Origin: CAKSIW01 sp045576435 | GTDB taxonomy: Bacteria > Bacillota > Clostridia > Monoglobales > Monoglobaceae | Direction: 5' to 3' | NCBI GenBank assembly: GCA_045576435.1 | Contig: JAZNGL010000004.1 | Location: forward strand, 1-8,304 | Length of the DNA: 8,304 nucleotides | Shown here: one piece after another, positions 5,466 through 8,304 of the stretch | Position numbering within the stretch: position 1 is the stretch's first letter | Layout: each line of letters starts with the position of its first letter | Notes under the pieces: model-generated | Told to the model about the DNA's origin: nothing | What the model saw: the letters and a program-made list of their open reading frames with translations, nothing else | Databases searched by the model: none | Translations under genes and position numbers: made by a program

Positions 5466-6467
5466 ATGATAACTAATGAAATAGGAATAGATTTGGGGAC
5501 ATCAAATACGATTATTTATCTCAAAGGAAAAGGAATTGTGGTTAATGAGCCGACTGTTGCGGCTATAAGCGAAAAAACCCACAAAATAATTGCAATAGGA
5601 AAAGATGCAGGAGATATGCTTGGCAGAACTCCTGAGGCTATTCGTGCGGTAACACCAATAAAAGAAGGTGTTATTGCAAATTTTGATATAACAGTTGAGA
5701 TATTAAGAAGTTTTATCAAAAAGGCAATAGGCGGTTCAATGTTTAAGCCACGCGCGGTTGTTTGCATACCATCACATATAACGGATGTTGAAAAACGTGC
5801 TGTTCGCGATGCTGTTATGGCGGCCGGAGTTAAAGAAGTATATTTGATTGAAAAATCAATGGCAGCTGCTATTGGTGCAGGAATTGAAGTTAATGAGCCG
5901 GTTGGTTCAATGATTGTGGATATCGGAGGCGGAACAACAGAAATTGCCGTTATTTCACTTGGCGGCGTTGTTTCAACACTAAGCCTTAAAATTGCAGGAA
6001 AAACAATTGATAATGATATAATTCAATATATGAAAAAGAAACATAATATTGTTATAGGTGAAATCACAGCAGAGGAAGTAAAGAAAAAAATAGCATCTGC
6101 TTGTCAATTGAAAGAGGAAATTTCAACTGAAGCAAACGGTAGAGATTTGGTTTCAGGCTTGCCAAGATCTGTGACGGTTAACTCTGCCGAAATAAGAGAA
6201 GCATTTCAGGAGAGCCTTTCTGCAATAATAGATGGAATTAAACAAGTTCTTGAAAAAACTCCACCTGAACTTTCGGCAGATATAGTTGAATCTGGTATTG
6301 TTCTTACAGGTGGTTCATCAGTTCTTAAAGGTCTTGGAAAACTAATAAATGTTCACACAGAAATTCCGATTTTTATTGCGGAATCTCCGGCTGAATGTGT
6401 TGCTATAGGTGCAGGTAAAGGATTGGAAGAAATAAAAACTTTGCATAGCATATTACTTTCTAATTAA
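5466..6467 (+). CDS. mreB: MreB-family actin homologue with altered catalytic segment
   Basis: Bacterial actin of the MreB/Mbl group, 333 residues, a normal length. MreB polymers lie under the membrane and organise the Rod complex (MreC, MreD, RodA, PBP2) for side-wall synthesis. Conserved features are phosphate-1 loop GIDLGTSNTIIY (7-18), MLGRTPEAIRAV (51-62), phosphate-2 loop VDIGGGTTEIAVISLGGVV (151-169), CPPEL-like TPPELSADI (265-273), and the adenosine loop VLTGGSSVLKGL (279-290). The N-terminus has no amphipathic extension, as in Gram-positive MreBs. Departures from near-invariant positions are: LIEKSMAAAIG (127-137) for LIEEPMAAAIG, so the residue matching catalytic E. coli Glu143 is Lys130; EGVIANF (67-73) for DGVIADF; and GGSS for GGGA in the adenosine loop. 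Those changes could make it a slow or non-hydrolysing polymer. The order mreB-mreC-mreD-PBP makes the family assignment secure. Whether it is the cell's only MreB cannot be seen here. Confidence 0.93.
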   Translation: MITNEIGIDLGTSNTIIYLKGKGIVVNEPTVAAISEKTHKIIAIGKDAGDMLGRTPEAIRAVTPIKEGVIANFDITVEILRSFIKKAIGGSMFKPRAVVCIPSHITDVEKRAVRDAVMAAGVKEVYLIEKSMAAAIGAGIEVNEPVGSMIVDIGGGTTEIAVISLGGVVSTLSLKIAGKTIDNDIIQYMKKKHNIVIGEITAEEVKKKIASACQLKEEISTEANGRDLVSGLPRSVTVNSAEIREAFQESLSAIIDGIKQVLEKTPPELSADIVESGIVLTGGSSVLKGLGKLINVHTEIPIFIAESPAECVAIGAGKGLEEIKTLHSILLSN

Positions 6468-6478
6468 TGATAATTGTG

Positions 6479-6486
6479 AGAGGAGA
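6479..6486 (+). promoter_or_regulatory. Shine-Dalgarno site that fixes the TTG start of mreC
   Basis: AGAGGAGA lies 8 bases before TTG 6495. No in-frame ATG occurs before residue 24, and starting there would delete most of the membrane anchor. The strong site therefore supports the TTG start. Confidence 0.75.
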
Positions 6487-6494
6487 TACATCTT

Positions 6495-7334
6495 TTGAAA
6501 AGCTTTTTTAAAAACAGATATGTTTTTAGTTTAATATTGGTTGTTTTGATTTTGAGTATTTCCATGGGAATTATCAATGCTGTTAAAAAGGAAACTACAA
6601 TACTTGAAAATGTGACGGGAGTTATCATAACCCCTGTGCAAAAGTGTTTTACAAAAATCGGGCAAGGTATATCCGACTTTTTTGGGTATTTTTCAAATGT
6701 TGATTCGTTAAGAGAGGAAAATGCTAAACTAAAGGAGGACCTTGCTGAACTTAAAAATAAGCTTAGCGAAGCAGAAAGAGGTAAGGCTGAAAACGAGGAG
6801 CTAAGAACAATGTTATCGTTGAAAACGGCGAATCCTGAGTTGGTTTTAGAGTGTGCTGAGGTTATAGCACGAAATCCTTCAAATTGGTATAATACTGTGA
6901 CTATTGACAAAGGGACAATTAATGGCATTGTTTTAAATCAACCTGTAATATCCAAGGGCAAGGTTTTGGTTGGTCGTATTAGTGATGTTGGAACAACATG
7001 GGCTGAAGTAAAACTCATTACTGACCCTGAACATGGTGCAGGAGCAAGAATCGTGAGAACAGATGAACTTGCAATTGTTGAGGGAGATGGGAATCTTGCA
7101 AAAGATGGAAACTGTAAACTTTCTTTTGTTTCAAAAAACTCAAATGTTCTCGTTGGCGATGTTGTTGAAACGTCAGGATTAGGGGAGATATATCCTCGCG
7201 GAATTATGATTGGCAGGGTTGTTGAAATTCATCCGGATATGCAAGGAATTTCGCAATATGCAATTATCAAACCCGAAGCCGAAATTAATAACTTAAAAAC
7301 TGTTTTTGTGGTAAAAAACGCGAAAAACGAGTAG
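6495..7334 (+). CDS. mreC: Rod shape-determining protein MreC
   Basis: MreC, the bitopic scaffold of the elongasome; it links MreB/MreD to PBP2 outside the membrane. The product is 279 residues with a TTG start fixed by the upstream AGAGGAGA. A short basic cytoplasmic end (MKSFFKNR) is followed by one membrane segment (about 10-29). A juxtamembrane stretch with ITPVQKCFTKIGQGISDFF (45-63) leads to a Glu/Lys/Leu-rich coiled coil (about 70-108), which mediates dimerisation in the family. The two beta domains follow, with signatures ARNPSNWYNTVTIDKGTING (125-144), LVGRISDVG (158-166), ITDPEHGAGARI (175-186), VETSGLGEIYPRGIMIGRVV (224-243), and the closing YAIIKPEAEINNLKTVFVV (255-273). It lies 27 bases after mreB and 19 before mreD, so is almost certainly co-transcribed. 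Nothing in it is truncated. Confidence 0.96.
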   Translation: MKSFFKNRYVFSLILVVLILSISMGIINAVKKETTILENVTGVIITPVQKCFTKIGQGISDFFGYFSNVDSLREENAKLKEDLAELKNKLSEAERGKAENEELRTMLSLKTANPELVLECAEVIARNPSNWYNTVTIDKGTINGIVLNQPVISKGKVLVGRISDVGTTWAEVKLITDPEHGAGARIVRTDELAIVEGDGNLAKDGNCKLSFVSKNSNVLVGDVVETSGLGEIYPRGIMIGRVVEIHPDMQGISQYAIIKPEAEINNLKTVFVVKNAKNE

Positions 7335-7339
7335 CTTTC

Positions 7340-7347
7340 AAGGAGGT
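7340..7347 (+). promoter_or_regulatory. Near-perfect Shine-Dalgarno site of mreD
   Basis: AAGGAGGT, an almost full complement of the 16S rRNA 3' end, lies 6 bases before ATG 7354. It decides that start over the in-frame ATG at 7360 and is the strongest site in the window. Confidence 0.8.
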
Positions 7348-7353
7348 AGAACA

Positions 7354-7863
7354 ATGAAGATGGCTTTACACGGTGCGGCTCTTTTGGTTTGTGCAGCACT
7401 ACAGTCAACATGGTTTAATTCTATTGCTTTTCTTGGTGTTAAGCCCAATCTTTTTTTTGTTTATGTTATTGTGATATCATTCTTTTGCAATAAATTTGAG
7501 TGTGCTGCTATTGGTTGTGCCTTTGGCTTAGTGTTGGATATACTATCTGCTGAGCTTTTAGGCGTGAACATGATAATATATCTGATAACCGGATTTTTAA
7601 TTTCAACTTTTTGTGAACGGGTTATGAGAAAAAACAATATACTCATAACTGCACTGGTTGTTTTGATTATCAGTTTTATTTATGAAATAATATATTATGC
7701 GTTTTTGTGTTTATTCTCGGATGGTGCAAGGAGCTTTAGTGCTATTAAAAATGTTCTTTTTACAGAGAGCTTTTATAATGCGGTGGTAGCGCTTTTGATT
7801 TATCGTTTGATTTATAAGCTTGTACAACGGTTATATAATGATAAGGGTGAAGGTATTGGATAA
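7354..7863 (+). CDS. mreD: Rod shape-determining protein MreD
   Basis: MreD, the polytopic membrane member of the MreBCD complex, 169 residues, typical for the family. Sequence conservation in MreD is low. The assignment rests on the hydrophobic pattern (about five to six segments: roughly 5-27, 31-46, 48-63, 72-87, 97-120, 138-156) and on short marks: VKPNLFFVYVI (29-39, the family's PxLl segment) and AIGCAFGLVLDILSAELLGVN (52-72, the GxxxGLxxD...lG segment, with Gly58 and Asp62). Its position between mreC and a class B PBP gene settles the identity. The C-terminal tail is charged and cytoplasmic. Its final codons overlap the next gene's start, suggesting coupled translation of MreD and the PBP. 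Confidence 0.92.
   Translation: MKMALHGAALLVCAALQSTWFNSIAFLGVKPNLFFVYVIVISFFCNKFECAAIGCAFGLVLDILSAELLGVNMIIYLITGFLISTFCERVMRKNNILITALVVLIISFIYEIIYYAFLCLFSDGARSFSAIKNVLFTESFYNAVVALLIYRLIYKLVQRLYNDKGEGIG
7843..7847 (+). promoter_or_regulatory. Shine-Dalgarno-like site for the PBP gene, inside mreD
   Basis: AAGGG lies 8 bases before TTG 7856, and a second GAAGG (7849-7853) lies closer. This favours TTG 7856 over ATG 7838 (no good site upstream) and GTG 7847 (site abuts the codon). The choice stays uncertain. Confidence 0.5.
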
Positions 7864-8304
7864 GAAAAATTTTACGGGAAGAATAGCTTTAATATATATT
7901 TTGTTGCTGATTTTCTCTGTGTTATGCATTGCAAGACTTTTTGATTTGCAGATAGTTCATGGCGATGAATATAAAGAAAAAGCTGAAAATAGTTTGATTC
8001 GTGCATATTCAATCAAAGCGCCAAGAGGTGAAATTGTTGATACTTATGGTAGACCCATGGTGACAAACCAAATGGGTTACTATGTGCAAATTCAGAGCAT
8101 TGATAAGAAAAATTCAACATTGAATGATACAATATTGGAACTTATAAGAATATTTAATGAGAACGGAGAAGAATATTTTGATGAGCTTCCAATAAAAGGT
8201 GAACCGCTTAGTTTTTCTTTTCAAAAAAGTGAGAATATAGATGAAAAAATAGAAAAGTGGAAGAGTGAAAACAAGCTTGAAAAATATGAAACCCCGGATG
8301 AAAT
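7856..8304 (+). CDS. mrdA: Class B penicillin-binding protein (PBP2/MrdA-like), 5' part; gene runs off the window
   Basis: N-terminal ~149 residues of a class B PBP, the transpeptidase that cross-links new peptidoglycan in the Rod complex with RodA. TTG 7856 is taken as start, with AAGGG upstream; ATG 7838 in the same frame is the main alternative and adds six residues (MIRVKV). A short basic cytoplasmic tail (MDKKNFTGR) precedes one membrane anchor (about 10-27). Then comes the family's extracytoplasmic entry ARLFDLQIVHGDEYKEKAEN (26-45) and the PBP dimerisation-domain mark APRGEIVDTYGRPMVTN (55-71), matching the usual RGxIxDRxGxxLAxN. The transpeptidase domain with the SxxK Ser is beyond the window, so activity cannot be judged. 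The link to elongation rather than division comes from the mreBCD context. The gene overlaps mreD by 8 bases. Confidence 0.9.
   Translation, partial: MDKKNFTGRIALIYILLLIFSVLCIARLFDLQIVHGDEYKEKAENSLIRAYSIKAPRGEIVDTYGRPMVTNQMGYYVQIQSIDKKNSTLNDTILELIRIFNENGEEYFDELPIKGEPLSFSFQKSENIDEKIEKWKSENKLEKYETPDE

Noticed and set aside
6464..6928. Long open frame on the minus strand across mreC, and other opposite-strand frames
   Set aside because: They lie over clear + strand genes, have no ribosome site, and their products are low-complexity, Ser/Leu/Ile-rich with no family resemblance.

Overview
The window reads as a stretch of chromosome from an AT-rich, low-GC Firmicute, most likely an anaerobic member of Clostridia. 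The grounds are the strong purine-rich Shine-Dalgarno sites, the AT-rich codon use, and the gene set: an NADP-type glutamate dehydrogenase like that of clostridia, a long U32 protein, a NusG domain II/Gx transporter pair, and maf next to mreBCD and a class B PBP. Everything recognisable lies on the + strand. I see no mobile element, RNA gene or CRISPR array, and no gene-free stretch longer than about 105 bases.

Region 1 (1-938) is the 3' part of a glutamate dehydrogenase gene. It is followed by a perfect 11-bp inverted repeat (968-996) that probably ends its transcript.

Region 2 (1044-8304 and beyond) is a tightly packed gene string with no obvious internal terminator. The order is zapA, a U32 peptidase-family/RNA hydroxylase-like gene, a dUTPase-fold gene, a membrane-anchored NusG domain II gene, a Gx transporter (ECF S-component-like) gene, maf, an mreB-family gene, mreC, mreD, and the 5' end of a class B PBP gene (mrdA/PBP2-like). 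Junctions are 1-8 base overlaps or gaps under 30 bases, except zapA's leader and the 62-base maf-mreB gap. The string therefore joins a divisome factor (ZapA), probable RNA modification (U32), nucleotide-pool housekeeping (dUTPase-fold, Maf), a two-gene membrane module of unknown cargo, and the Rod (elongasome) core.

Two genes look ordinary by position but carry altered active sites. The MreB-family protein has Lys-Ser where the family has Glu-Pro in the IEEPMAAAIG segment, so the residue matching the catalytic Glu (E. coli E143) is a Lys. The dUTPase-fold protein has changes in all five signature motifs, including loss of the motif 2 Arg-Ser and the motif 5 Arg, so it is unlikely to be a normal dUTPase. 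These are the best leads in the window. The remainder fits known families.
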